This document shows positions 23,462-32,108 of a stretch of 62,214 nucleotides of DNA, piece after piece. The number at the start of each line of letters is the position of its first letter. Position 1 is the stretch's first letter. A program made the translations under genes and the position numbers. Source of the DNA: Actinomycetes bacterium (lineage in GTDB: Bacteria; Actinomycetota; Acidimicrobiia; Acidimicrobiales; Palsa-688); assembly GCA_021850325.1 (NCBI GenBank), contig JAJZMF010000044.1, positions 1-62,214 on the forward strand, given 5' to 3'. The notes beneath the pieces were generated by a model that did not search any database, had not been told where the DNA came from, and saw only the letters and a program-made list of their open reading frames with translations.

Positions 23462-23463
23462 CC

Positions 23464-26307
23464 TCAGCCGGTGCCGGCAGGTGCCCCTGCCGCCGGTGCC
23501 CCAACCCAGACCATGAGCCGGCCGTCGACGGTACCCACCACCACCGGCTCCCGGCCCACGTAGGCCGCTCCGGTGGCCTGGGCGTAGTAATTGCTCGCAA
23601 AAACGGGCAGGTCGGTGGCGAGCTGCTGCCAGTCGTTGCCGGCGTCGGTGGAGGACCACAGGCCGACCGGCACCAGGCCGGCACCGGCCGTACCTCCGAT
23701 CGGCGCCGGCCATGCCTGCTGGGGTGCGTCCCCGGCCCCGCTCACCCCGAGCCATGTGGTGGTCCCCAGGGCGATGTCCTGCAAGGGTGCGATAGCCGGT
23801 CCATGGGGTGGGGGAGGGTTGGCGTGCTGGGCCTCCGGTGTGCTCCCGGTGGCGCTGGGCACAGGCGCACCGGCGAAGCCTGCCGCCACCTGCTGCCAGG
23901 AGACCCCGTCTGTGGAGCTCCAGAGCGAGGGCTGTTGCAGCTCCTGGTGGCCATTGGACTCCCCGTAGGCCAAAAAGCCGTTGCCGGTGGGCAGGCAGCC
24001 GTAGAGCCGGGTCGTGGAGCCCGGCGGCGGTGCGGGGGAGAAGGTCGCCGGCACCCACGCCGAGCCGTCGGTGCTCGCCCAGGCCGCGGGCAGTTGGCCC
24101 CGCCCGGTGAGGGTGACCGTCCCCACCACGACGGCCGTGCTGCCCGAGCTGCACGAGCCGAGCGGGCTCTCGGTGCCCACCTGGGGGCCGGGGTCGAGGA
24201 GCGTAGGCCGCTGCCATGTCGAGCCGTCCGGGCTGTACCAGTCGACGGCATAGGGGCCGGCCCGCCCGACCACGTACTGGGCGTTGCCCACCCGGCCGGC
24301 CGCGGTCGCCGCCAGGGGCCCGGGCAGGTAGGTGACGGCCCCCGGTGTGTCACCGGCGGGCAGTGTCGTGGTCGTGGCCGGCACCGTCGTGGCCGGCACC
24401 GTCGTGGCCGGCACCGTCGTGGCCGGGTTGCCGCCGGCAGCGGGGAGCGTTGTCGCCGCGGCCTTCGTCCCGGGGACCGTCGTGGCAGGGACCGTCGTGG
24501 CCGGCACGGTCGTGGCAGGGACGGTCGTGGCAGGGACCGTCGTGGCGGCCGGGGAGGCGGGCGAGGGCTCGGGCCCGCTCGGTCCCGGTGCGCCCAGGTG
24601 GCCCGGGCCGATCACCGGGGCAGGCCAGGTGGCGCCCCCGTCGGGGGAGACCGCCGCGAAGGCGTCGGTGCCCGAGGCTCGGGGCCCGCCGGGCCGGGTA
24701 CCGGCCACGAGCAGACCGGACGGCACGGCCAGTACCGTGCTGACCTGGACGTTGCGCAGCTGGTGGGCCGGTTGGCCGGCAGCGCTCCAGGTCGTGCCGT
24801 CACCCGAGCGCAGCACCACGACACGTCGCCGGGCCTCGCCGATCGCCAGGCCGGGCTCGGTCAGGGTGACGACCATGGTCAGGGCCCCGTTGACGTCCAC
24901 CAACTGGGGTTCGGCCGTGGCCAGCGGGCGCCCGAAGACGCCGCTCGAGCTGGGCTGGTACCACTGGCCGGCCGCCCGCACCAGGACGTAGGGCTGCCCG
25001 GGCAGGTTGTCCGCCAGGACCAGCGTGTGGGCGTCGGCAGCGGCGAGGCCCAGGTGCCAGCCTGTGGCATCGGCGAGCTGGGCGGGCAGGGGCGCCTTGG
25101 CCCAGCTCAGGCCGTCGGTCGACTCCCACAGCCACTGGTGCTGGGGGCTCCCGCCGGCCGCGTAGAGGTGCCCGTTGGCCTCGGTGGCCGCGTAGACCAG
25201 GGCACCGGGGCCGGTGGTGGGCAGGCCGTCCAGGGGGAAGCTGTAGGAGGCCTGGCTCCAGGAGGAACCGTTGGGCGAGATCCACGCCGCCGGTTGCCAC
25301 TCGGGCCCGACGCGTGCTCCCCCTATGGCCAGCAGACCGGTCGGCCCTGGGCTGCCTGGCTGGGCGTTACCGGCCTCGGCCAGGTCGACCAGGGCGCTGA
25401 CCACGTGGTCGCCGCCGGTGGCGAACCAGCCCCCCGTGCTCGACCAGTGGATACCGTCCGACGAGTACCAGGCCACCGATGAGATCTGGTTGGCGTTGTC
25501 GTACTCACCGGTGGCGAAGATGCCGTTGGGCGTGGAGACGACACTGTTCAGGCGTGCCCCCCGGTAGTGGGCCATGAGCCGGTCGGCGCCCGGGAGGGCC
25601 TGCCAGGTCTGGCCGTCGGGGGAGTACCACATCGCAGCCCGCCCGTTGTCCAGTCCTCCGGCGAACAACCCGAGCGCTCCGGCGCCCACCGCGTCCACGA
25701 CCACCCGTGGGCCCGGCGGGGCGGGCGCCACCGCCGGTGCCGTCGTCGTGGAGCTCGTGCCCGTGGAGCTCGTAGTGGTGCTCGTCGTGGTCGTCCCCGC
25801 CAGTGACGTGCTGGCCGGCACGGCCAGGAAGGGCTGGCCCGGGCCGGCGGACACCCACACCGCCCCCTGTGTGCCGGTGGCCGAGGTCACCGAGCCCACG
25901 ATGACCTCCCGTCGGCCCCAGCCCGTGGCCGCCCGAGCCCAGCTGGCCGTGGTGCCGGTGGGCACCGGGAGGTAGGTCCGCACCCAGCCCAGGGCGTCGC
26001 TCGAGGTCCACACGGCCGCCCTGGTGGAGCCGTCCTGCGCGGAGGCCTCCCCGGCCACCAGCCACTGGCCCCAGGCGCCAGGGGAGACAACGGCGGAGAG
26101 CGTGCTGGTGGGCCCGCCGCCCAGCTCCAGCGCGGCCGAGCGCACGGACGACCAGTTGTAGGGGGCGTAGCTGGCCGGTGGGACCGTGGTCGTCGTGGTG
26201 GCGACGGTCGTGACCGGGGCGCCAGCCGTGCCGGCCGCGGTGCTGCCGCAGCCCCCGGCCAGGAGGGCTGCCGCGCCGGCCAGCGCTATGGAACGGGCCC
26301 GGCGCAC
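23464..26307 (-). CDS. Large secreted lipoprotein with Asp-box repeats
   Basis: A 947-residue protein with a lipoprotein signal: charged N-terminus, hydrophobic run and lipobox LAGGC about residue 20. At least ten segments of the type S-x-D-G-x-x-W occur (YSPDGQTWQ, ESTDGLSWA, ASTDGSAWV, SSTDGVSWQ), resembling the Asp-box/BNR blades of sialidase-like beta-propellers. A central Thr/Val/Pro linker (VPATT units) separates two propeller-like halves. It would face outward, tethered to the membrane, binding glycans or surfaces. Catalytic residues of sialidases are not evident, so enzymatic activity is not claimed. GTG 26307 abuts the next gene's stop, suggesting an operon with the small Cys protein. 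Confidence 0.8.
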   Translation of the reverse strand: MRRARSIALAGAAALLAGGCGSTAAGTAGAPVTTVATTTTTVPPASYAPYNWSSVRSAALELGGGPTSTLSAVVSPGAWGQWLVAGEASAQDGSTRAAVWTSSDALGWVRTYLPVPTGTTASWARAATGWGRREVIVGSVTSATGTQGAVWVSAGPGQPFLAVPASTSLAGTTTTSTTTSSTGTSSTTTAPAVAPAPPGPRVVVDAVGAGALGLFAGGLDNGRAAMWYSPDGQTWQALPGADRLMAHYRGARLNSVVSTPNGIFATGEYDNANQISSVAWYSSDGIHWSSTGGWFATGGDHVVSALVDLAEAGNAQPGSPGPTGLLAIGGARVGPEWQPAAWISPNGSSWSQASYSFPLDGLPTTGPGALVYAATEANGHLYAAGGSPQHQWLWESTDGLSWAKAPLPAQLADATGWHLGLAAADAHTLVLADNLPGQPYVLVRAAGQWYQPSSSGVFGRPLATAEPQLVDVNGALTMVVTLTEPGLAIGEARRRVVVLRSGDGTTWSAAGQPAHQLRNVQVSTVLAVPSGLLVAGTRPGGPRASGTDAFAAVSPDGGATWPAPVIGPGHLGAPGPSGPEPSPASPAATTVPATTVPATTVPATTVPATTVPGTKAAATTLPAAGGNPATTVPATTVPATTVPATTTTLPAGDTPGAVTYLPGPLAATAAGRVGNAQYVVGRAGPYAVDWYSPDGSTWQRPTLLDPGPQVGTESPLGSCSSGSTAVVVGTVTLTGRGQLPAAWASTDGSAWVPATFSPAPPPGSTTRLYGCLPTGNGFLAYGESNGHQELQQPSLWSSTDGVSWQQVAAGFAGAPVPSATGSTPEAQHANPPPPHGPAIAPLQDIALGTTTWLGVSGAGDAPQQAWPAPIGGTAGAGLVPVGLWSSTDAGNDWQQLATDLPVFASNYYAQATGAAYVGREPVVVGTVDGRLMVWVGAPAAGAPAGTG
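24371..24550. repeat. 15-bp coding minisatellite in the lipoprotein linker
   Basis: Units of GTCGTGGCCGGCACC and close variants repeat in phase at 24371-24427 (3.8 copies) and 24479-24550 (about 4.8 copies), encoding VPATT-type pentapeptides on the minus strand. Length is a multiple of three, so copy changes would keep the frame. Confidence 0.85.
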
Positions 26308-26667
26308 TCAGCGGGCAGCGGGGTCGAGGCCGTCGTCACCCTTGCGCCTCCAGACCTTCCACCAGGGCTTCGGGCTGCGCAGACGTTGGAACTCGGCCAC
26401 GATCTCCGGGCCGGCGGCGGTGACGATGAGCTCGGCGGCGTCCAGGACCCCGCCCAGTTCACCCGGGGGTATGGGAGGCTCTTCCTCCACCCGGGGACGG
26501 GTGAGGGAGCCGACCACAAAACTGCCGTCGATGATGTCCTTCTCGTAGCGAGGGCAGTCGTCGGGGCACCGCCAGGGGGCCTCGGGGGCCAGGTTGAGCA
26601 CACAGAAGCGGGCCGCCTCGCCCGAGGCGTAAGTCCTGCTCTGGAAGTGCCGGCAATCCTCCCGCAT
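26308..26667 (-). CDS. Small conserved-looking protein with four cysteines
   Basis: 119 residues from ATG 26667 (an in-frame GTG lies three bases earlier at 26670). The N-terminal third holds four cysteines, in CRHFQSR, RFCVLNL and WRCPDDCPRYE, a layout that could bind zinc or an iron-sulfur cluster. The rest is acidic to amphipathic and ends in a basic Trp-rich motif (PWWKVWRRKGDD). No family is recognised. It abuts the GTG of the large lipoprotein and is probably co-transcribed with it. Confidence 0.7.
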   Translation of the reverse strand: MREDCRHFQSRTYASGEAARFCVLNLAPEAPWRCPDDCPRYEKDIIDGSFVVGSLTRPRVEEEPPIPPGELGGVLDAAELIVTAAGPEIVAEFQRLRSPKPWWKVWRRKGDDGLDPAAR

Positions 26668-26707
26668 GCTCACAGGCCCAGTTTGGCATGACCGGTCCGA
26701 GCCGCGG

Positions 26708-28009
26708 TCACCTGCGCCCACCGGGGCCCGCTCCGGCTCCGGGGCGCCCCTTCCACGAGGTCGTACCCCTGCGGTGGCGGACCGCCGAGGTTGCCGTCAT
26801 GGCCCCGTAGAGCACGGCCGTGAAGGGGAGCGCCCATTCGCTGCCCCGGGGCCCTCCGTGGTAGCGCACGGCCGGTCGGTAGGAGGTGGCCATGGCGGCC
26901 CAGGCCACCGCTCCGGCCAGGGCGGTGGCGGGCCGGCGCCCGAGCGCCCCCCGGGCCACCATGAGGGGAGGGGCGACGTACACGGCGCCCAGGGCCGCCA
27001 GCACCCCGGCCAGGGCGAGCGGGTTGTAGCCGAGCTGGGTGTAGGCGTTGCGGGCCACCATGTCCCACAGAGGTGCCAGCCCGCCGTAGGCGCGGGTGCT
27101 GCGCACCTCCAGGCCTCCGCCCCCGGCTCCTCTGGCCAGCCCGAGCCAGATGTCGGCCCCGGCGGCCTTCAGGCGCTTGGCCAGGGCCACGTCGTCGATC
27201 GTCCGGTCGCCGATGGGGGCGATGCCCCCGGTGGCGGTGAGGGTCTCGACGTTGACGAGCAGGCAGCCGCCCGCGGCAGCAGCGGCCCGCCGGGCCGGGT
27301 CGTTCACCAGGGGGAAGGGGTAGAGCTGGTCGAAGAAGTACACAAAGGCCGGTACGAGCAGCTTCTCCCAGGGGTGGTCCGTGGGGAGGCGGGCCATGAG
27401 GGAGACGGCACTGCGCCGCCCGGCTACTGCGCCCGCCACCAGCTGGCGCAGGCTGTCGGCCGGGTGGGCGATGTCGGCGTCGGTGAACAGCACCCACTCG
27501 GGCCGTCCCGGCGCCTCCAGGGCACGGCTGAGGCCCTGGTGCATGGCCCACGGCTTGCCGGCCCAACCGGGCGGCCTGGGCGTGCCCTGCACGATGGTGA
27601 GGCCCAGGCCGCGTCCACCGCCCCGAGCGGCCAGCCGCCGGGCCAGCTCGGCCGTGCCGTCGGTGCTCTCGTCGTCCACCAGCACCACCCAGGCGTGCCC
27701 CGGGTACTGCTGGGCGAGCAGCGCGGGGAGGGCCTGCTCCAGGACTGCGGCCTCGTTGCGGGCCGGCACGACCACGGCCACGCTGGGCCAGTGGCCCGGG
27801 GAGGGCTCGCGGGCCGCCCGGGGCGGCAGCCTTTCCCCCATGCGCCACCAGGGCCCCCGCCCGGCCAGGAGGTAGGCCCACGCGGCAACGGGCAGCCAGT
27901 GGGCGCCCGGCCGCCGGCAGGCCCGGCGGGCCAGCCCGGCCAGCAGCCGTTTTGAGGCGGCTCTGACCGCCGGGCGCAGGTGGGCCTCATCCAGTTCGGT
28001 GTGCGTCAA
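26708..28009 (-). CDS. Family 2 glycosyltransferase, HpnB-like
   Basis: A membrane-associated GT2 enzyme of about 433 residues. The GT-A core shows VAVVVPARNEAAVL, VLVDDESTDGT, VLFTDADIAHP (DxD-type) and IGDRTIDDVALAKRLKAAG. These match the hopene-associated glycosyltransferase HpnB pattern, including an N-terminal membrane helix and a C-terminal set of hydrophobic segments (LALAGVLAALGAVYVAPPL). TTG 28009 is the likely start: TACGTT lies nine bases upstream on the minus strand and no ATG/GTG is available near the family N-terminus. No squalene/hopene genes are in the window, so the lipid acceptor is an inference from family. Confidence 0.82.
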   Translation of the reverse strand: MTHTELDEAHLRPAVRAASKRLLAGLARRACRRPGAHWLPVAAWAYLLAGRGPWWRMGERLPPRAAREPSPGHWPSVAVVVPARNEAAVLEQALPALLAQQYPGHAWVVLVDDESTDGTAELARRLAARGGGRGLGLTIVQGTPRPPGWAGKPWAMHQGLSRALEAPGRPEWVLFTDADIAHPADSLRQLVAGAVAGRRSAVSLMARLPTDHPWEKLLVPAFVYFFDQLYPFPLVNDPARRAAAAAGGCLLVNVETLTATGGIAPIGDRTIDDVALAKRLKAAGADIWLGLARGAGGGGLEVRSTRAYGGLAPLWDMVARNAYTQLGYNPLALAGVLAALGAVYVAPPLMVARGALGRRPATALAGAVAWAAMATSYRPAVRYHGGPRGSEWALPFTAVLYGAMTATSAVRHRRGTTSWKGRPGAGAGPGGRR

Positions 28010-28024
28010 CGTAACATCAACGTA
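28006..28024. repeat. Direct repeat TCAACGTA (x2) between divergent starts
   Basis: TCAACGTA occurs at 28006-28013 and 28017-28024, an 11-bp period, exactly in the 18-bp gap between the starts of the HpnB-like gene (28009, minus) and the lipoprotein operon (28028, plus). It is a candidate operator or overlapping promoter pair. Confidence 0.5.
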
Positions 28025-28027
28025 CCT

Positions 28028-28720
28028 GTGAGCCCGAGCAGCGTGACGAGGCTGTCGGACCGCCGGGGCCGGCGCCCCGGGCGCCACGGCGCGACGGTCC
28101 TGATGGCGGCCGGGCTTGGTGCGGCCGCCCTGGCGGGCTGTTCGACCTCGGTCACTTACCTCGGGAGCTCCGGCCAGGGCCTGTACTTCGACGTGCCCGC
28201 CGGATGGCACGTGGCAACCCCCCAGGACCTGTCCCGGTTCCAGCTCTACGGGGCACAACAGGTGGCCCAGGCTCAGGCGTCGGGGCAGAGCTACCCCGTC
28301 TACACGAGCCTGTCCTCGGCCGCGCCCATGCGCGCTCTGGGCGGTGGCCGGCTCACCGGGCCCTACCCCTGGGCGCTGGCCCAGGTCTACGTGCTCGGCC
28401 CCCAGGACCAGGCCACCCTGTCGCTGCAGGCCATGCAGGACCGCATCTTCAACATCGACAACCTGCGCCAGGCGGGGGCCTCGGTGACCCAGCTGTCACC
28501 CACAGCGGTGGTGGTCAGGGGTGGCCTGCGGGGCACGCTCGTGTCCGACGCCGTCGTCTCCTCCACGGCCAGCCTGGCCTTCGAGCAGGTCTCGCTCACC
28601 AACCCGGCCACGGACAAGCTCTGGGTGCTGGTGGCGGGCTGCTCGTTGGGCTGCTTCCACGCCCACTCGTCGGAGATCTACCACATCGTCACCAGTTTCA
28701 CGGTGGCCCATGCCGGCTGA
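28028..28720 (+). CDS. Lipoprotein, paralogue 1 of an overlapping pair
   Basis: 230 residues with an Arg-rich N-terminus and a lipobox (AAALAGC), so it is predicted to be anchored outside the membrane. The mature part contains GLYFDVPAGWHVATPQDL, resembling small actinobacterial lipoproteins of the LpqN type, and a C-terminal Cys pair in VAGCSLGCFHAHS. It shares its plan with the next protein (GQGLYFDVPAGW/QQLYFQVPGGW; NPATDKLWVLVAGCSLGCF/NPATDKVWVLMVGCSLSCF). GTG 28028 is used; GTG 28043 is an alternative. It overlaps the second paralogue by 11 bp. Confidence 0.82.
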   Translation: MSPSSVTRLSDRRGRRPGRHGATVLMAAGLGAAALAGCSTSVTYLGSSGQGLYFDVPAGWHVATPQDLSRFQLYGAQQVAQAQASGQSYPVYTSLSSAAPMRALGGGRLTGPYPWALAQVYVLGPQDQATLSLQAMQDRIFNIDNLRQAGASVTQLSPTAVVVRGGLRGTLVSDAVVSSTASLAFEQVSLTNPATDKLWVLVAGCSLGCFHAHSSEIYHIVTSFTVAHAG

Positions 28721-29363
28721 CCGGCGCCCGGGCCCGGGCGGCGTCCTCGTCGGATGGCGCCGCCGGGCGGCCGTCGGGCTCGGGGGGCTCTGCCTCGCCC
28801 TGTCCCTGGCCGGCTGCACATCGGGCACGGCGGTCGAGAGCACCTCCCAGCAGCTGTACTTCCAGGTACCCGGCGGGTGGAAGGTCTACGACCAGTCCCA
28901 GCTCCAAGGAGGTGCCCTGGTGCCGGCTCTGGCCGGCGGCGCCCCGGCCGAGTTCCTCTCCGTTGCCGTGGGCGGCGCGCACCCCCGGGCGTCGGAGGCC
29001 CTGAGCGCCTCCACCGTGCCCTGGGCCATTGCCGAGGTGCGTGCCCTGGCGCCGGCCGAGCAGGCCAACATGAGCTTCGAAGGCTTGTCCGACGTCCTGT
29101 TCAACGTGGACGCGGCAGCCCAGATGGGCACCAACGTGCAGTTCACCAGCCCGCCCCAGTTGCTCGTCAACGGTGCCCTGCGCGGGGCCCAGCTGTCGGT
29201 CGACTACGGGGGCAACCTGCGCTACGACCAGGTGGCCTGGGTCAACCCGGCCACGGACAAGGTCTGGGTGCTGATGGTGGGCTGTTCGCTCAGTTGTTTC
29301 CAGGCCAACCAGGCTGTGGTCGGCAGCATCGTGCGAAGCTTCTACGTGAGGGAGAGCCAATGA
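28710..29363 (+). CDS. Lipoprotein, paralogue 2
   Basis: 217 residues: basic N-terminus, hydrophobic run and lipobox (LSLAGC), then a domain homologous to the preceding protein, with the same C-terminal C-x3-C (GCSLSCFQ). The ATG at 28710 lies inside the end of paralogue 1, and its TGA overlaps the ATG of the AAA protease (ATGA). The three genes are therefore translationally coupled. This suggests that the extracytoplasmic lipoproteins work with, or are substrates or adaptors of, the membrane protease. Confidence 0.85.
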   Translation: MPADRRPGPGGVLVGWRRRAAVGLGGLCLALSLAGCTSGTAVESTSQQLYFQVPGGWKVYDQSQLQGGALVPALAGGAPAEFLSVAVGGAHPRASEALSASTVPWAIAEVRALAPAEQANMSFEGLSDVLFNVDAAAQMGTNVQFTSPPQLLVNGALRGAQLSVDYGGNLRYDQVAWVNPATDKVWVLMVGCSLSCFQANQAVVGSIVRSFYVRESQ

Positions 29364-31978
29364 CAGAGCCCACCGGGCTGCCGGGCCCCCAGGTCCCGGC
29401 GGAGCCCTTCCCCTACGGCCCCGGCCTCGGGGCCCCACCGCCCCCGCCGCCCGTGGCCCCCCCGCCAGCGTGGGTGCCACCGCCGCCCGCCCAGGCCGGC
29501 CCGGCGCCGGCTGAGGGCACCGTTGCCGGCCACGACAGCCTCCGTGACCAAGGGGCCGGCGACCAAGGGACCGGTGACGAGGTCGACGATGACGACGACG
29601 GGGCCGAGCTGGTCCGGGCGAAGCGGTGGCCCACCCGCAAGCCGACCTCTTTGTGGCTGCGCGTCCGGCTGCTGCTGCTCATCGCCGGTGTGTGGGGGGT
29701 GCTCTTCTGGTACACCCTCAACGACCCCCTGGTCAGCGTGCGTGACGGGCTGGTGCTCACCTGGAGCTCCAAGTGGTGGCTGGAGGCCCTGTTCGCGGCC
29801 GAAGCGCTCCGCCAGCTCAACTACCTGTTGGCGGAGCACTGGGGGGCATGGGACCACCTGTGGGCGGACCGGGTGTTCGGCCAGCGCAAGGTGCGCCTCA
29901 GTGACTGGGGGCGCTACCGCCTGAGGCGGCTCATGGCCGTGGTGGCTGCCATCGCCCTGGTGGCGGTGGTGGCGGGCGCCGCCCAGCACGAGAACCCGGT
30001 GGCCGGGCTGTTCTCCCTCCCCTCGCTGCTGGTCTCGGTCCTGGGCTACATCGCCTACGTGATCTTCATCGTGGGGGCCGTCGTCCTGCAGTTCGTCGCC
30101 ATCTACTGGTTCCTCGGCCGGGGCGGGGTGGAGGTGTACTTCCCCGACGACATCAAGACCCGGTTCGGCCACGTGTGGGGCCAGGACGCCGTGCTGGAGA
30201 GGGTCAAGGAGAGCATCGTCTTCCTGGAGGACCCCGAGTCCATCGAGTCCAGGGGCGGGTACGTGCCCGGGGGGATCCTGCTGTGGGGGCCGCCCGGGAC
30301 GGGCAAGACCCTCATGGCCGAGGCGGTGGCGGGCGAGACGGGCAAGCCCTTCGTCTTCGTGGACCCCGGTGCCTTCATCCAGATGTTCGTGGGCATCGGC
30401 CCGCTCAAGGTCCGGGGGCTGTTCCGCAAGTTGCGCCGGCTGGCCGTTCGTTACGGCGGCGTGATCGTCTTCTTCGACGAGGCCGATTCGTTGGGAAGCC
30501 GGGGTGCACTGGCTGCAGGGGGCATCTTCGGTGACCGTTCGGGGGCGGCCCTGGGGGGCCCGTCCGGGCTGTGGGCCGCGGGCGACTGCCACGGGGGTTC
30601 CTACCTCTCCGACGACGGCCTCTCCCTGCTGGTCGAAGCGACGCGCTCGGCTGCTGGGGGCGCGGACCGTACCACCGTGCCGGACGGCCGGCGCCGCTGG
30701 CGCGACGGGGGCATGGTCATGGGCGGGATGGGCATGGGCGGGGGCGGGATGGGGACCTTGCAGGCCCTGCTGACCGAGATCTCGGGCCTGAGCAAGCCCA
30801 GGGGGTTCATGAACCGGGTGGTGCGCCGGGGCCTGGGCATGAAGCCGAAGGCCCCGCCCAAGTACCGGATCATGATCATGATGGCGACCAACATGCCCAA
30901 TTCGCTGGACGAGGCCCTGCTGCGCCCGGGCCGTATCGACCGTATCTACAAGGTCGGCTACCCCTCGAAGGCGGGACGGGCGCGCACCTACCAGGGCTAC
31001 TTCGCCAAGGTGCGCCATGAGCTCAGCACGGCGGACATGGACAAGCTGGCCACGATCACCCCCTATGCAACCGGTGCGACCATCAAGGACCTGGTCAACG
31101 AGTCCCTCATAGTGTCCCTGCGCCGTGGCCACGAAGCCATCACGTGGGCCGACGTCCTGGAGGCCAAGCGGTTGAAGGACCTGGGCCTGCCCGAGGACGT
31201 CGAGTACGTGGAGCAGGAGCGCCATGCCGTCGCCGTGCACGAGGCGTGCCATGCCGTGGTCGCCTACCGGGTGCGCAAGCACCTGGAGATCGACCTGGCC
31301 ACGATCGAAAAAGGTGGCACCTACCTGGGCATGGTCCATTCCATAAAGCCCGAGGACCGCTTCACCAGCTGGATGAGCGAGTACGAGGCCGACGTCATGG
31401 TGAGCCTGGCCTCGCTGGCCGGTGAGCGGCGCTTCTTCGGGGGCGACTCCTCGTCGGGGGTCTCGGGGGACCTGGAGGCGGCCACCTCCATCGCCAGCTT
31501 CATGGAGGCCTACTGGGGCATGGGCGCCACCATTGCGTCGCACTCGGGCACCCGTGGCCCCCTCCTGCCCGGTGGGGCCCAGGAGGGCCAGGGCCTGCTG
31601 CACGGCGAGATGGGCCAGAGGGTGGAGAAGCGCCTGGCCGAGCTGCTGGAGAGGGCCGATGCCCTGATCGAGCACAACCTGGTCGAGGTCATGGCCGTGG
31701 CCCATGCCCTCGAGAGCCACCGGACCCTGAGCGGCGAGGACGTCGAGGCGGTCATCGAGGGCCGGCAGGGACGGGGGGTCGACGGGCGTGTTTACAAGGT
31801 GGCCGCATTTGGCGAGGTGTTCGGGGCCTACCACCAGCGCCTGCTCGACGCCCACCGCCAACGGGTGAAGTTGTCGGTCTCGTTGCCCAGGCCGGCAGAG
31901 TGGGCTCCCGCCCTGGTCGGCGTCACCGCCGACGGGGGTGCCAACGGCCACGACGGGCACGCCCCGGCGGGCTTGTGA
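29360..31978 (+). CDS. Divergent FtsH-type membrane AAA+ metalloprotease
   Basis: 872 residues. The N-terminal 90 are cytoplasmic and Pro/Gly/Asp-rich. Three or more hydrophobic segments follow (about 97-118, 190-208, 218-250). Then comes an AAA domain with Walker A GPPGTGKT (310-317), Walker B VIVFFDEAD (368-376), a sensor region MATNMPN and arginine fingers RPGRIDR, and an M41 protease domain with zinc motif HEACH (627-631). FtsH degrades membrane and regulatory proteins. It is odd in three ways: a long N-terminal tail, more hydrophobic segments than the usual two, and a Gly/Met-rich insert of about 85 residues between Walker B and the sensor. It is a specialised paralogue rather than housekeeping ftsH. 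Confidence 0.88.
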   Translation: MTEPTGLPGPQVPAEPFPYGPGLGAPPPPPPVAPPPAWVPPPPAQAGPAPAEGTVAGHDSLRDQGAGDQGTGDEVDDDDDGAELVRAKRWPTRKPTSLWLRVRLLLLIAGVWGVLFWYTLNDPLVSVRDGLVLTWSSKWWLEALFAAEALRQLNYLLAEHWGAWDHLWADRVFGQRKVRLSDWGRYRLRRLMAVVAAIALVAVVAGAAQHENPVAGLFSLPSLLVSVLGYIAYVIFIVGAVVLQFVAIYWFLGRGGVEVYFPDDIKTRFGHVWGQDAVLERVKESIVFLEDPESIESRGGYVPGGILLWGPPGTGKTLMAEAVAGETGKPFVFVDPGAFIQMFVGIGPLKVRGLFRKLRRLAVRYGGVIVFFDEADSLGSRGALAAGGIFGDRSGAALGGPSGLWAAGDCHGGSYLSDDGLSLLVEATRSAAGGADRTTVPDGRRRWRDGGMVMGGMGMGGGGMGTLQALLTEISGLSKPRGFMNRVVRRGLGMKPKAPPKYRIMIMMATNMPNSLDEALLRPGRIDRIYKVGYPSKAGRARTYQGYFAKVRHELSTADMDKLATITPYATGATIKDLVNESLIVSLRRGHEAITWADVLEAKRLKDLGLPEDVEYVEQERHAVAVHEACHAVVAYRVRKHLEIDLATIEKGGTYLGMVHSIKPEDRFTSWMSEYEADVMVSLASLAGERRFFGGDSSSGVSGDLEAATSIASFMEAYWGMGATIASHSGTRGPLLPGGAQEGQGLLHGEMGQRVEKRLAELLERADALIEHNLVEVMAVAHALESHRTLSGEDVEAVIEGRQGRGVDGRVYKVAAFGEVFGAYHQRLLDAHRQRVKLSVSLPRPAEWAPALVGVTADGGANGHDGHAPAGL

Positions 31979-32004
31979 TGGTTCTGTGAAGGCCTGCCCC
32001 CGGG

Positions 32005-32016
32005 GCTGTGCACAGC
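32005..32016. promoter_or_regulatory. Perfect 12-bp palindrome GCTGTGCACAGC
   Basis: It lies in the 130-bp gap between the FtsH-type gene and the SpoIIE phosphatase. It could be an operator for the phosphatase gene; nothing else in the gap is recognised. Confidence 0.35.
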
Positions 32017-32108
32017 TCGTCTGCTTGCTTAGGATCACCTCATAGTCGATCACCCGGACGGGCCTGCAGCGGGGCGGGGGTACCTCCGTCCTGCCTGGCC
32101 GCACTGAG

